Below are positions 22,288-34,674 of a stretch of 64,000 nucleotides of DNA, one piece after another; position 1 is the first letter of the stretch, and each line of letters begins with the position of its first letter. Under the pieces are notes generated by a model. It was given only the letters and a program-made list of their open reading frames with translations, did no database searches and was not told where the DNA came from. The position numbers were made by a program, and so were the translations under genes. The DNA is from Stictocephala bisonia. Taxonomy: Eukaryota > Arthropoda > Insecta > Hemiptera > Membracidae. The stretch lies in contig JAQJVL010000156.1 of NCBI GenBank assembly GCA_035578905.1, forward strand, positions 310,001 to 374,000, given 5' to 3'.

Positions 22288-25200
22288 ATGAAGAGACAAC
22301 AGACGATAGGGTGGAGTCTACTCGTGGTGCTAGGCTGCAGCTTGGTGAGTCCTGTGCTAGGGTACCCCAGCGTGGTCACTGCTGCCAGACTTCCCCAGAT
22401 AGAAGGCAGCGACGACCTAGCGGAGTGGAAGCCGTACGCGCCCGCACCTGTGCCTGCCCCAGAGGCCGCTCCCGAGGCACGCAAGTTCGCCGAGAAACCC
22501 AACTCCACCAAGAAGGTGGTAACCCTGGAAGACAGGAACGACATAGACGATGTGCAAACCAACCAAATATCGGTGAGTTCTAGATTTGATTATTTGACAG
22601 ACATTCAGTATTTGTATTTATTTAAAAAATATTTATGTAAAAAAACATTAACAGTAACAATGAGACATCCACCTAACAATATATTTGAAACTAGGGGACA
22701 CCTCTGCACGCTACGCGTGCCAAACCCGTCACTCGCTGCGCTCGTTACACCTTGGCCTTGGTCTGTGACTTTTGACTACAAATAATAGTAGGTTAACTGT
22801 ACAACATAAAATTACAATATTAAATTTATTAACGGTATATCACTCACATTACTTGAGTTACTAACTATTTAATATCATAAATACAGAAAATTCGTGTTCA
22901 TTTCATTTGTTTTTGTTCAACAGCAATTTTGAGGATTAATTAGATATGTAAACTAACTGCATTAGATTACCATTCAAATCGTGCCTACAACCTTCCCTGG
23001 TTTAACATTATGAAAGATCTAACCTCATCAATATTACAAACACTATTGTTTACATTAAAACAGCTGTTAAAACACTTGCTGTAAATCATCATTTACATTT
23101 GAACAGCTGTTACGTTACAGTTAATTTAAATTTCTCTCCATGTTATTCTTATGGCCGAAAAACGTAATTTGAGGGCTCCCATGCCCTTCAGGGTAAAAAT
23201 ATTGAGGAATTAAGACCTTATTGCATAACTACAAACAGAGGCACATTTTTTAACACCTCAACCATTTAAATTGGTTAAGAAATAAGAGAGGAGTTGCATT
23301 GATAAAAAACAACTTCACGTATTATATATAAGGAAGGATGTGCATATTATCATAATAATTCAATAACGCATTTATTATACCAAATTAACAAGTACAAATT
23401 ACATTAACCATATATTTAAAGTTAACTGTACAAGTTTTTAGTTTACTACAATTACAATAATTAAGTAATTATTATAGTCAGCTATGACTAAACGTCACAG
23501 ACGCTGTAGATAACCTCATTCAGGAGCAAAATCATTACTCCTGGAATAAATAAATTATAAATTTATTTTTTAATTTTATAAATTTAAATAACATGACGAG
23601 TCACCAGTTTCAAAACCAAAAGTTTCATAAATGCATAAGCATTTATTTAAGATAAGATTATTATAATTTATATCACAATATAAATTTTAAATAATTATAA
23701 TAATCTAAAATGAAACTTTGAATATCAAAGACATGCCATAACAATATTCTATTTAGCTGATTTTCAAACTACAATTTAAAAAAACTCAAATTAGATAACT
23801 TAATCCATGTTTGATTATTGAATTGAATTTAATAAAATAAAATATGTTTGCATGGCCAAACTGCTCTAATTTATTGAAATCACTTGATCCTGTAAGTTCA
23901 TGTATAAAACACAAAGTTTGATGAGTAAAATCCACAAATGCTGTTATTTACAAAGAACTGATAGTAACTGTGTGAACAGGATGCTGGGTTCTCTTGGAGT
24001 AACATGCTGGCCATGGTAATGCAGATGTTGTTCAACCCCATCTCCAACCAACAGGTCGGGCCTAACAAGTCGGACAGCATCGACACTGACCAGGTAAGAC
24101 AGGTTGTGCTGAGCTTTTCTAGAGAGTAAGAAATACCTTTACTCAGCTGGTGTTAGACTTTACTAGAGTAAGAAATGGAGCGATATTATAGCTCACAATA
24201 CGTTTGGTCTGACGAGAAGAAAACTTGCGCTATTAAATGATTTCAGGGTCTTGGCAGAAATCAAGTACCTTACATATATGCTGTTATATTATAAGTATTA
24301 TACATCAGTATACATAAGTATTATACATCAGAGATAACTCGATAGATAACTTTATATATAATTCATTGAGAACAGCGGATATGTCACATATGTAAATATA
24401 AAAATATTAGGGACATCATTTGTAAAAAGTACAAATAGAATAGAACCAAGGACAGAACCTTGTGGTGGCCCCTCTTGAGATATGAAGAAGGTTGGATCTA
24501 GTTGTACAAGTTGTGCCTTTATTTGTATAATTAAAATCAACTACTTGCTGCCTGTTTGAAATATAACTTTCAAACCAACTACCTGAAGTTTTATAAATTC
24601 CAAAAGCCTCCTATTTTTTCCAAAATGTGTTTATGGTCAAAACAATCAAATGCGTTACTGAAGTCTAACAGAACTCATGTCGTAGTGATTCCATCTTCAA
24701 GTTTATCGATAATAAATTCTATTAGATTTGCTATAATTAAAGAAGGGAAGAGAAATCTCTAATAACACACCCTTAGGTTTACTGTGCTCCCCCACAGGGA
24801 GAAAAAACAGAGGTTACTTTCTTATACCCAAAGTGAAAACCTCAGAGACAGTTATAAAGAGATTACAATTCTTGTACATTTTTATACATATGTAGTAATA
24901 ATTACTATATTTCTCTGTGAGGATTTGGGGGGACCAAGGGAGACACTGACAAGGTGCTGGCCCCGGCCATTATATGTTAAACTGAAGAAATAACTACTTG
25001 ACACATAATTAGCGCATTATTGCATGCAACCTCTGTTTATTTATCCTCTGTGGCTCCTTGTTAGATAGGGGCTAACCAGTTTCAAAATCTTTTTCTCTAG
25101 CTTCCAAATTTTTCTCTGGAACTTTGACTCCGAACATTCTCCTTCTCCTAAGCTGCGTGGCTTTATACATGTTTATACATGTACAGTACATGTTTACCAG

Positions 25201-28200
25201 ACTCGAGCCTCACACAAAGTTATGAATAAAATCTTATATGTTTGAGCATTAAGACTTGTAAAATGTCAGAGATTTGTTTCAAGATTCATTTAAATAAAGA
25301 ATAAAATATAAAAAACAAACGTAATAATATATATCCGTAATATAGAGTATTACCATTCTATTAAAATTAGTGAGGACTCTTATATTGAAAAGCAGATAAA
25401 ATTTCAACTAAAAGCTGCTCATCTGATGATAATCTTAGTCAGTAACAAGCCCACACGTCATTTACATCTTCACTAATTTAAACCACATATTTATTTTATT
25501 CATGTAACCACATTTTAAGGATTTAAATGTTATTGATAAAATAAAATTTATCAATAAAATTTATAGATTTAGTTGCATTACTATGGATTATACCTGTCAA
25601 CATGTACATGGATAAATAAAATGTAAAAACATGATTCACTATGTTCTTAGCTCAAGTACCATACAATCAAAACGACTGAAAAAAATACTTCATTCAATAA
25701 TAACAATAGAAACGCATTAATAAATAGGTTAAATGCATTAATTGCAAAGCATTTCCAATAATAAATGACAAGTTCAATAAAATACATCATATAAAAAATC
25801 TACATAATGCAGTAAATTATGTTTACCATTCTCAGATCAAATAGATTTATAACGGAATGTAACATACAGGAATTTATAATAAAAGCGGAAAGTTACCAAC
25901 TAACACATGACATGGATAAAGGAAACAACTTAACAAAAATATTTCTTGTAACTTTCGAAAAACATGTTTATAAATTAGTTCAAGCTCAGTAAAAAAAGTA
26001 AAAATACTTTAACCACATTTTGGAAAATTATATGACAATAAATTGAATTTATTACTCAGTACTGTAATGAATATTAGTGATTATTAAGTTACCACGTTAG
26101 TTGTAAAACCATATGCATGTATCGAACAACTTCTAAAGCCACGTTACTCAACTGTGTTGTTTCTACAGGGAATTTCGCCATCACCATGGGCTAACCTACT
26201 GACCATGGGTCTGAAGATCCTCACTGCCATTCTGGGTGGGGGTGGAGCACCCCAGAGTGACGGCATTGACAAGGTGGACAACTCCTCTCCGATGCAGGTA
26301 AGCCCCACCTCCAGCACACATACGTATTTTGTATAGTGTTTACTGGGCAGTTGCAAGGCATCATTTAATTGACTATAAAATGAATTAATTTTTCGTTTGG
26401 TGAATCAATGCAGGAGGCTCAGTGGCAATGGTTCGGACTGAGGAGTGCAAGGTCCACGGTTTGAACTCCCACTGAGCTGACAGTTTGTGTTACACTTATT
26501 GAATAAACTTCAACCGTAAATACATCCATGTGAGCTTGCAAGTGAAGTGAACAAAAATTACAATTAAAGTCTACATCTTTCACTGATTATCTTTGATGAG
26601 TAAACAAATACATGAAGAGTAATTTATTAAACTCATAATTCAATGTATTGAATATTTATTTTATAGTCAATGTTAATAACTTGGGTAATTTCTTGATTCT
26701 GTATTCTATTTGTATATAGAAAAGGCTTTCACGTGTTCAACTATTGCATGGAATTACACTGCAGTTAGATTATTCATGATGGAACGACTCAATGCAGTAG
26801 GGTTTGAAACTAAAACATCACAATATGAGTAATATTTCAATAACTAGACATTTAAATGTTCAAATCGAAATCTTTAATTTTGCCACGAATATTACAAAAA
26901 TGCATAGCATTAGCTAGTTATACCTTTTATTGTATACACCTACAAAATATATTCCATCTAATAAGAATATTTGTGCCTGTAATTTTGTTAGTAAGTTAGT
27001 AAGGCCTGCAACCACAGCTGGACTACATTTACATGGGACTACATTAGCCCTCCACAATGGATCACAAAAACAGCTGACAATTTGAAACATTGGATGGGAA
27101 ATCTACTTGTATTTAAAATAAATGGTTATCCTATCAAAAATATAAAACACTCAAACTTCTGTCAAACATAAAGTACTTGTTAATAGTTATCCTTAAAAAA
27201 TTCATTCATAAAAACAATGTTTCATAAATAATAATAAGATATGCATTATACTGACTTTTCTATTTAGAATTAAAACAATCATTTAAAATTTATTTGGAGC
27301 CTTTGAAAAATGCTTCCAACTACATTAAGTAGTCACAGAAAGTTATAAATATTTTTGGTTTATTTCATTTGATTACTTTCAATATTTTTATATAACCAAT
27401 TCAAAATTGTTATGTCATAACAATAACTGATTCACTGGAATAGGGAAGATAAATCCAAGAATAGAATGGACTATACTAATAAATAACCTAATGTATGTTT
27501 TTATAAGAATTTTTTTATCATTGATGCAAAATTCAATCCAAACCATAATTCAGTATGCATTGAGTCCATTTGGTTTCATGAATAATCAACTCCAGTTTCA
27601 TCAAAGATATGGAAATGAATACTTTGTAAATTATAAGAAACGTTCTTAATAACAAGTTCAGACAGTTTAAAATGTGAAAGTTGTAAATTCATACAAAATT
27701 TACTTACATATAAATATGTATTCTTCTTTTGACTGGGATATAATTATAGTTGGATTGATATATAAAATAAACAGGATCTATTTTGAATTGATTGGTTAAT
27801 GGATGCTGTTAAATATGCTTGTAGAGAATTATTAACTCTAGACTCGTTATATCAAGGCACCTACTAAGAATGTATGTATGAAGATGTAAATTCATACTCA
27901 ACTGAGCAAATTGGGTATTCAGGTGCCTTGTGATAACGGGTCTAGGGTTAAATGTTAAAATAGTCATACCACAACTGGCTTGTTTTAGTTTGATATTTTT
28001 ATTTTAAAATAATAAATCCATGAAATCAGAAATAACATTCACTGCCCAACTTGCTTTACTTAGATTTTTAAAAATTATGTTTATAAATTACAAGAAAACA
28101 TAAAGCAGGTTGACACAAAATAAACTTTTACATTGTTTTCAGTTATTAATTACAAATATCCTAAACAATTTATTTTTAATCAAATATCATACTGGCAATT

Positions 28201-31200
28201 TTTATTTTGTTTTAAGTTTACTACTAAAGAATATTAATTAATTTTGATAACAATTAGAAAAAAGCAAGAGAGCCACTGTTAAAAAAAGTAAGGTACGAAG
28301 ATTACAATATTTTAGTACTAGGGTGGTGGCTCAGAGCTAGGGGGTGGGGGGAGGTTGTCCAAGGTTTGAATTCCCAACTGAGCAAATGGTAGTTACTTCA
28401 CTTGTTAAATAAAGTTCAACCGAGGATTTTACGCTCAAGTCAGCTGGCGAGTGGTTTTAAATTAAAAACAAAAAAAACCATTAGGTATTCTTTAAATTGA
28501 GAAACAGTTTGGAAAGACTTGTAAAATCAAGGTACTGCCATGTCTTATATGGCCTTCAATTTCCGTGCAAGGATATTGGTTTCAATCATCCTAGATATAA
28601 TTGCTTGGTTATTAAAAACCAAAACTACTCAATGCAGGTTAACAGTTATTTATATTTAACCACACAACTTTTGGTTTCAAGTAGTTGATGACTTAAATCT
28701 TCTAGCACTTCCACATTTCAAGTACACTTTTTTAATAAAAATAATAACTAATAACATTTTGTCGGATGACATGTAAGTAGTTGGCTAGTTGCCTTAGCTA
28801 TAGACCACAATGAACAGCCTTTAATTGGTAACAAAGATTGCACTCCTTCATCTATGTTCATTTACAATGCAGAAACACCCATAACTCTAAAATTGGTATC
28901 GTAAGGAGAACAAATTGAAACACATATATTAGTGACTTCTTCCATTTGCTTTAACCATTCTTGAAGCACAGAACTCTGAATTCTGAATTGAATTGAAACA
29001 CAGAAATCTGAATTGAAGAATTCTAAATATATGTCAGTTGCCAAATATGTCAAGTATACATTTGAGCAATACACTGAACTTTAATTTAAGACATTTTAGA
29101 TGAAAAGTAAGTATTAAAATAAGTGAAAGCCAGTTGTGGTGTTAGTGGGTACGGTAGTATAGTTAGAGGAAGGTTAAGGTTGGTTGTGGTGGCTAGGGAA
29201 TCCTGGCGGCAGTCCTGTCGGCCGTCATTGGATCCAAGGACCCTGACCAGGTGGCGAATATGGCTAAACAGGCTGGAGAGGTGAGTAGGATCTTTGCATG
29301 TCTCTACTGTCTTGGTCGGGGAACAAGGGAAAACAGAAAAAATCTCATTTCATGAAATTGTGAATTTCTTCAAATTCTGACTTTATACATTTTTCTTTGG
29401 TTAGATATTTCTCTCAAAATGCACTGTCCTGCATTTTTTTTATACACCTGAAGCCGCGTTTCCAATACTAAAATGTTGTTCAACAACAAGTCGCATGACT
29501 TGTGCTGTCACACTCTGCCATATGGAAATAGTCTGCAACATGTTGGGAGAAAAGTGCCGAGTTAAAAAATGTGCCACACTATCATGGCACATGTTTTTGC
29601 CGTGACTTGTGCCATGAGTAATAATAACAGTAGATCATTGTGTGGCACTTGTGCCGAGCAAAATACTGTGCAACTTGTAAGAATGGAAATGAGGCTTAAT
29701 GAATTTCTGTGACTATTTTATAATATAATATGGCATTCATTACTGAATAGAAAACGTGTTAAATTTTATATAATACTAAACAATGCCCAAAAAGTAAGAA
29801 ACTACAAACAGCACAAATTTTACTTTTATTAAAACTCAATCTTTTTCATCTACTAGAATGTTGCAATAAACTAAAATTGTTGACTATAATACAACATTGT
29901 ATATGTTATAGGCCATCTAACACAGATTCAAGGAACACCAGACAGTGAAATTTTAACACTTGTACAGCGAATCAGCTCATGCTTTAAAGCCAAATCATGT
30001 GCATTGATTTGATACATCTGAACCTTTATCAGCGCACATATGATAATGAGATATAAGTAGAGATAAGCACATAATACATAATAAAATCATTGGGACTGAA
30101 ATAAAAATGAGAAAGATATTGTCTTTTATTGCAAAAAGTGTTTGGGCTATATGTGTTGGGCATAATATAGGTTATTAAAGCAAGCAGTCACTAAATTTCT
30201 TAAATTTGGATTTGCTTACTTATATGGTTATTCAGGATTAACTTATGCTGTCTCCATTATTAATGTGGATGGGGTAGGTAATTCAAGATTGGGATAATGA
30301 AACTGCTAATTATGGTTTCAAACATAAAGTCGGCACTGGTGGCGCAGTCCTGTAACCCAGCTACTTGGGGACAAAGTGTTTGGGAGATTGTAGGCGATAG
30401 GTTCCATGATCAGTCCTCTTAATACCGACACCACGAAGTTCGCTCAATGGTTGCCTTCCACTTGAACACTACTAGAGAAGTCTTGGGTGTCCATGTTGGA
30501 TGGTAGTCAAGGTTCGGATGTTGTGTAGGGAAGAGAACTGAATGTCAGGCTTGAAAGTGAGCTGAAAATCATACCAACACTACGTGGTTCGGATTCCACA
30601 TAAAGCTCTAGGTCCCAGTTTCCCTGGCTATTGGGATATTAATAAATAGTCCTTTCTGAGCTAAGTTGAACTCAGATAGTAATAATGACTACACTCGTTC
30701 ATCTACATTCATCACACTCATTCACCCTTTATATTCTTCTATATATCTACGATCGGCATCTTAGAAATGAATAATAGACTTAATGAGCACTTCAACTTTG
30801 ATATAGTATTCTGTTATTCAAAGCATTTAATAAAATTAACTCAACATTTACAAGTAAAAATGGAAATATTAAACAATTATTTAATACATGGTAACAAACT
30901 GTTAAATTGCAGTTTTTGGTAATTATATATGTCATGAAAAAATATACACTTTTGTAAGATATTAAATTGTAAGCTAGTAAATTAAAAAGGTATGATAGAA
31001 TACCACTGTAAAAACAGCACTTTTCTTAACAGAGTGAAGAAGATATAAATGCTTATTAAACTTATGTGAGTGAGCTTAAGGACATTTACTAAAACATTTT
31101 TATTGGTTGTTTTCAGTTCATCAACATTGTAGTAAATCTGCTGGACGCTCTTAAGACCTCTTTCAGTCACAGATCTCTGGCCGCAAGGTCTATAGGAAAG

Positions 31201-33341
31201 AAAGATTCTGTCTCGGAAGCAGCTGTTGCCAGTTTAACACTACTTAAGGTAGGCTCTTACCTAATGAAATTAGCGATAATGAGTGTTTTCATCATCCCAT
31301 TTAATAAAATGGGCTGACCGTCAATAAATAAATAAACCATACTGTTTGGATTTGTTTTTAATGCTAAGATTTAATTTTAGAGTCAATTTTCCTAGATCTA
31401 AGTAATTCAAAATAGAGTAGTTACTTCATGTTACACAAACACTAGCATACATTAAATGTTTGAGTAAAGTAAGCATAAATAAAGATGCATAAAGGGGCAG
31501 AGTTAAAAATTGAAGATAGGAAAAAAGATGAATAAAATCACTTAAAATAACGCAGCTTCTAACAAAATCGGACTACCATTTTAAAATGGTTAAAGTGAAT
31601 TTTACTCAATTTGACAAAAAAACAAAAAACACATGTAGTCATTACTACCCTGTGTAGTTAGTAGTACAAAAAATGTGACATCATAATTTTACTATAGTGG
31701 ATTATTTTCGAGAATTAAATATATTCTAACACTTTTAATATCTTAATTAATTATATAATGCTATTACTTTCTCTTCTGATACAGTTTTCAATAAAATGTT
31801 TATTTATAGAATGTCTTTCCTCTAATGTGGAAACATCATCGAACGGCAACTGTTAATGGCAATATGCATTATTTTAGGGATACGTGAGGACGATGAAAAC
31901 GACTGATGAGAACTGTCAACAGAAATTCATCTGTGAGGCCAACAGTGAATGTTCCACAGATATGAATGGCTCCAGCGGCATTTACTGCCAGTTAGGAACG
32001 TAAGTCCAATCAAAATCAATAACTTTACCTCATAGTAAGAGGTTTTTAACTTAAATAATTAAGTTGCGCATATGTAAGATTATATTTACTTCAAGACCAA
32101 TTCACTGCCTGCAAGTTGATCATAAAAATGAGCATTTAAATTCAGGCGTAAGCAGCTGGTTACATTACTAAAAACTAAAGCTTCCAGAACTGGCTGTGTC
32201 AAGGTGTTATTTACAATATTTACAACACCCCATCAAACGTTTCGCCCATTCTGTGATGTGGAATCCTCAGTGGTATTTATCTGATGATGTACATATTGTT
32301 AAATAACACCTTGACTCTGTCAATACAGGAAGCTTTAGTTTTTTGAAATAACAATGAGAATATATTTTTATAGGTAAACAAATTAGTTTCAAACGATAAG
32401 GACATTTTTAAGCCATGCCATAGTATTTTCTTTGAATTAATAACATTAAAGTTAAAAATTAAAAGAATTATCAACTCTGCAACTAGGAGAGTGGTCTAAG
32501 GCATCAGGACAACCTGAGTTAGAGATAGTGAAGATTTGGATCTTGGCCTTGGCAGTTAGTTTTTATCGGCAATATTCCCCTTGTACTGTACTGTCTCTCC
32601 CCTTACTATGTCTAAATAGTTCCCTGAACAGATAAATAGCCTATAGAGAATGGGTAGTATAAGGTTCAAGAGGAGATTGGCCTTCCCTTAAAAAATGTTA
32701 GGGACGGCATATTATTAGTAAATCAATTAATCATGTTAGTTATTTGAATTTATTTCATAAAAAGTGACTTAAAAATAGCTTGTATAAAGCTAAAATTAGT
32801 TGTAATATGATGTTTAAATTCAAACCTATTAGTATGTACAAACTAAGAGGAACTCTGTATTTGTAAACTGTACTAAATAAAACATCGTAAGGCTTAAATA
32901 CTAGATCTACTTTTTTAAATATCTTCCGCCACGGTTAGGTGAGAGGACTTTATAGTCTTAACCTAGCCAATCGTTACAAAATTTGTACAATAAACTCATT
33001 TTTCATTTCACACCAATTGTGGTAAGCTAGAGTTTTCTAGATTACTTGTCAAGTTGTACTGTTCCCTTCAAGTGATGCTTGATCCGAGTTGTGAAAAACA
33101 ATGACTCAAGTTACTTTAAATCTCACTGAGTTTTCTTTTATAATTCATGATAAAAATACATCAAAACTCTGTTGATTGTTATATTAAACAATCTTGTCTT
33201 CTTTGCCCTTATAGATACGCTGCCAGCTTCTTGCTCCAGAGGACCAGTGACTCACCGTTTGATACCTTTTACGAAGCCGGTCGCAGAGGACGAAGCGGAG
33301 AAGATTGTCGACAACTCTACCTGTCCTGTAATGAGGTCTAG
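22288..33341 (+). CDS. Gene 1: secreted Cys-rich protein, DM4/DM12-like C-terminus (7 coding exons)
   Basis: Coding exons: 22288-22572, 23980-24093, 26169-26297, 29197-29280, 31117-31248, 31878-31999 and 33215-33341. All junctions are GT/AG, phase 0 except the last (phase 2), giving about 330 residues. The ATG follows a splice acceptor (AG at 22285), so the 5' UTR is split. Residues 1-25 form a signal peptide (core IGWSLLVVLGCSLVS, likely cut after VLG). A P/A/E-rich segment follows, then hydrophobic stretches in exons 2-5 (NMLAMVMQMLF, NLLTMGLKILTAILGGGG, ILAAVLSAVIG, FINIVVNLLDAL). The C-terminus has six cysteines (about 261, 267, 273, 285, 320, 327), with CQQKFICEAN and YEAGRRGRSGEDCRQLYLSC. 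The C..+..CE and Y.A...G..G.DC...Y..C pattern resembles the insect DM4/DM12 domain, and this family assignment is inference. The function is unknown, probably extracellular or secretory. Introns hold transposon remnants but no disruption. Confidence 0.85.
22685..23345 (+). repeat. Dispersed repeat family E, copy 1 (gene 1 intron 1)
   Basis: Matches 54957-55640 in order and orientation: ACTAGGGGACACCTCTGCACGC, CTCGTTACACCT, AATAGTAG, CTCACATTACTTG, GTTACTAACTATTTA, ACAACCTTCCCT, TGTTATTCTTATGGCCGAAA, GAGGAGTTGCATTGA and AACTTCACGTATTATAT. No ORF. The remainder of this intron is AT-rich and featureless. Confidence 0.85.
24355..24740 (-). mobile_element. LINE reverse transcriptase fragment (gene 1 intron 2)
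   Basis: On the minus strand two frames give LLDFSNAFDCFDH followed by ILEKIGGFW, and then EGPPQGSVLGSILFVLFTND. These are the conserved finger/palm blocks of Jockey/CR1-type reverse transcriptases (DlSkAFDcvdH and G.PQGSvLGp.LF.l..ND). Stops and frameshifts show it is dead. It may belong to the same family as the C-terminal fragments at 308-700 and 6308-7045. Confidence 0.85.
24784..25065 (-). mobile_element. MITE family C, copy 3 (gene 1 intron 2)
   Basis: CCACAGGGAGAAAAAACAGA at the left is the inverse of AACCTCTGTTTATTTATCCT and CTGTGG at the right. The interior GGGAGACACTGACAAGGTGC is the reverse orientation of the copy at 20593. A GCTCC word lies on both outer sides, possibly a target duplication. 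Confidence 0.75.
25066..26168. other. Rest of gene 1 intron 2
   Basis: AT-rich and featureless. No repeat partner or ORF of note. Confidence 0.4.
26409..26560 (+). mobile_element. SINE-D (gene 1 intron 3)
   Basis: Head AGGCTCAGTGGCAATGG resembles a Pol III A box (TRGCNNAGYNGG). GGTTTGAACTCCC is a B box. Then ACTGAGCTGACAGTT, ACTTATTGAATAAA and TTCAACCGTAAAT. A second copy lies at 28320. Confidence 0.7.
27836..27947. mobile_element. piggyBac-type MITE, 112 bp (gene 1 intron 3)
   Basis: Flanked on both sides by TTAA (27832-27835 and 27948-27951). Inverted ends: left CTCTAGACTCGTTATATCAA then GGCACCT, and right (read inward) CCCTAGACCCGTTATCACAA then GGCACCT. A TTAA target and CCCTAG ends are hallmarks of piggyBac elements. 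No ORF, so non-autonomous. Confidence 0.85.
28320..28462 (+). mobile_element. SINE-D, second copy (gene 1 intron 3)
   Basis: GGTGGCTCAGAGCTAGG head, B box GGTTTGAATTCCC, then AACTGAGCAAATGG, CACTTGTTAAATAAAGTTCA and ACCGAGGAT, in the same order as 26409-26560. The rest of intron 3 is AT-rich with no recognised element. Confidence 0.7.
29451..29697. mobile_element. MITE with AAGCC ends (gene 1 intron 4)
   Basis: Left AAGCCGCGTTTCCAATACTA and right (read inward) AAGCCTCATTTCCATTCTTA are inverted repeats of about 20 bp, followed by GTTG in both. The interior is full of GTGCCA/TGGCAC words. The target duplication is not clear, so the superfamily is not assigned. Confidence 0.75.
30331..30775 (+). 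mobile_element. SINE-A, near full length (gene 1 intron 4)
   Basis: GTCGGCACTGGTGGCGCAGT, CTACTTGGGGACAAAGTGTT, ACTACGTGGTTCGGATTCCA and the tail GATCGGCATCTTAGA. Closest relative in the window is 9730-10175. Confidence 0.85.
32170..32343. mobile_element. Foldback element 1 with hammerhead-like core (gene 1 intron 6)
   Basis: Nested inverted arms: AAACTAAAGCTTCC with GGAAGCTTTAGTTTT, and GTCAAGGTGTTATTTA with TAAATAACACCTTGAC. The centre carries CGTTTCGCCCATTCTGTGAT and ATCCTCAGTGG. On the minus strand these read CTGAGGA...GCGAAACG, the conserved core order of hammerhead ribozymes. Related to 38156-38290. Confidence 0.7.
32485..32702 (+). mobile_element. SINE-C (tRNA-Leu-like head), copy 1 (gene 1 intron 6)
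   Basis: GAGTGGTCTAAGGCATCAGG, CCTGAGTTAGAGATAGTG and GATTTGGATCTTGGCC correspond to the head of the copy at 56485. The tail has GAATGGGTAGTATAAGGTT and GAGATTGGCCTTCC. Confidence 0.75.
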
Positions 33342-33938
33342 AGCTCAACTTCCTTCACTTCGACCCTTTCCGATCTCGCACCTCCATCATACCGTCCAAC
33401 TATCTATCATTTGACTTCTACCAACAAATCTTTTCTCTAAACAATACACTACATTCCACCAACTCCTCGTCATCAGCGTTTCCAGTCAATGTCATTATTT
33501 ATTAAGTGATGTGTGATTGTAGTATAGGTTGAATGTTGTTACATTTTATTTATAAGTGATAGGGATAAAATATTTGTTAATTCTTCGTTTGTAGGACATA
33601 GGTTAAATGGATAGAGATAAAGTAGGCATTTTGAACAGCTGAAATGTCCGATGTGAGAAATTCTCACAGTCAAGAAGCGTTTAGTTTATAGCTATCTACC
33701 AAAGCAGAAACATTAATATTTCCATAGGCAAATTATTTATTCATTTAGGTGCTAGGTCATAAAATCATTTCACATGACATTTTGTGATGTAACATGCAAA
33801 TTAATGATTCCAGGAAGAGTAATTTATTATTTATTGATCAAACAAAATGATTATTGTTGTTGATTTAAAAAAAACTGATTTTCGTTATAATCAGAGATAA
33901 AAATTTGATTTTGCAGTTTGAAATGTACAATTACGTTT

Positions 33939-33944
33939 AATAAA
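33939..33944 (+). terminator. Candidate poly(A) signal of gene 1
   Basis: AATAAA about 600 bp past the gene 1 stop, in AT-rich 3' sequence. Nothing else coding lies between 33342 and 34190. Confidence 0.4.
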
Positions 33945-34191
33945 CTGTAATTGATTGAGGATATTGTAAATTGCAAATACTCAACAGATGGTTTCTGAGT
34001 GATTGTGAGTAGAGACACTTTCTATAGACTATTTCCCATGAACAAGCATTATTTATTTATTTTTCTATATATTATTTAATTTAGTGTCTCTACAAAGTGT
34101 ATGTGTGTTTATAAATAAATATTTATTATAGTAATTAAACTGGAGTATTTAATTATTTTATCTGTTAACTTTCCTGTTATATATAACTATA

Positions 34192-34560
34192 GCGATAGGT
34201 TCTATGTTCGGTCCTCTTAATACCGACACGGTGTCCCCCCTCAATGGTTGCTATCGACGTGGCCACTACAAGAGAAGTCTGGAGTGTCCATTTTAGATGG
34301 TATTCATGGATCGGATGTTGTGAAGGGAAAGAGAACTGAGTGTCAGGCTTGTCAGATAGCTGATAATCAAACCAACACTACGTGGTTCGGACTCCATATA
34401 AAGCTGTAGGTCCCTTAGTTGTCCTGGCTATTGGGATATTAATAAATAGCTCTTTGTGAGGTATAGTCGACCTTAGTAACATTCCTGCACTCGTTCATCT
34501 ACACTCATTCGCCAGTCAAATTTGCCTATATCTTGAAGATCAGAATCATACTGATAAATA
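34192..34560 (+). mobile_element. SINE-A, 5'-truncated
   Basis: Starts inside the head at GCGATAGGTTCTATG and continues through ACTACGTGGTTCGGACTCCA to the TTCATCTACACTCATTCGCC tail and an (AAT)n tract at about 34562-34585. Confidence 0.8.
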
Positions 34561-34674
34561 ATGAATAATAATAATAATAATAATGAATAGTGTTATTCAA
34601 CTATAATAAGAACAATATTCACATACTCGTAAAGATCTACGATGGATGAGTGACCAAGCCTGTTAAGATATATA

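Noticed and set aside
22245..22583. ORFs overlapping gene 1 exon 1 in other frames
   Set aside because: Shadows of the GC-rich signal-peptide exon. The chosen frame has a signal peptide and continues in phase through six more exons.
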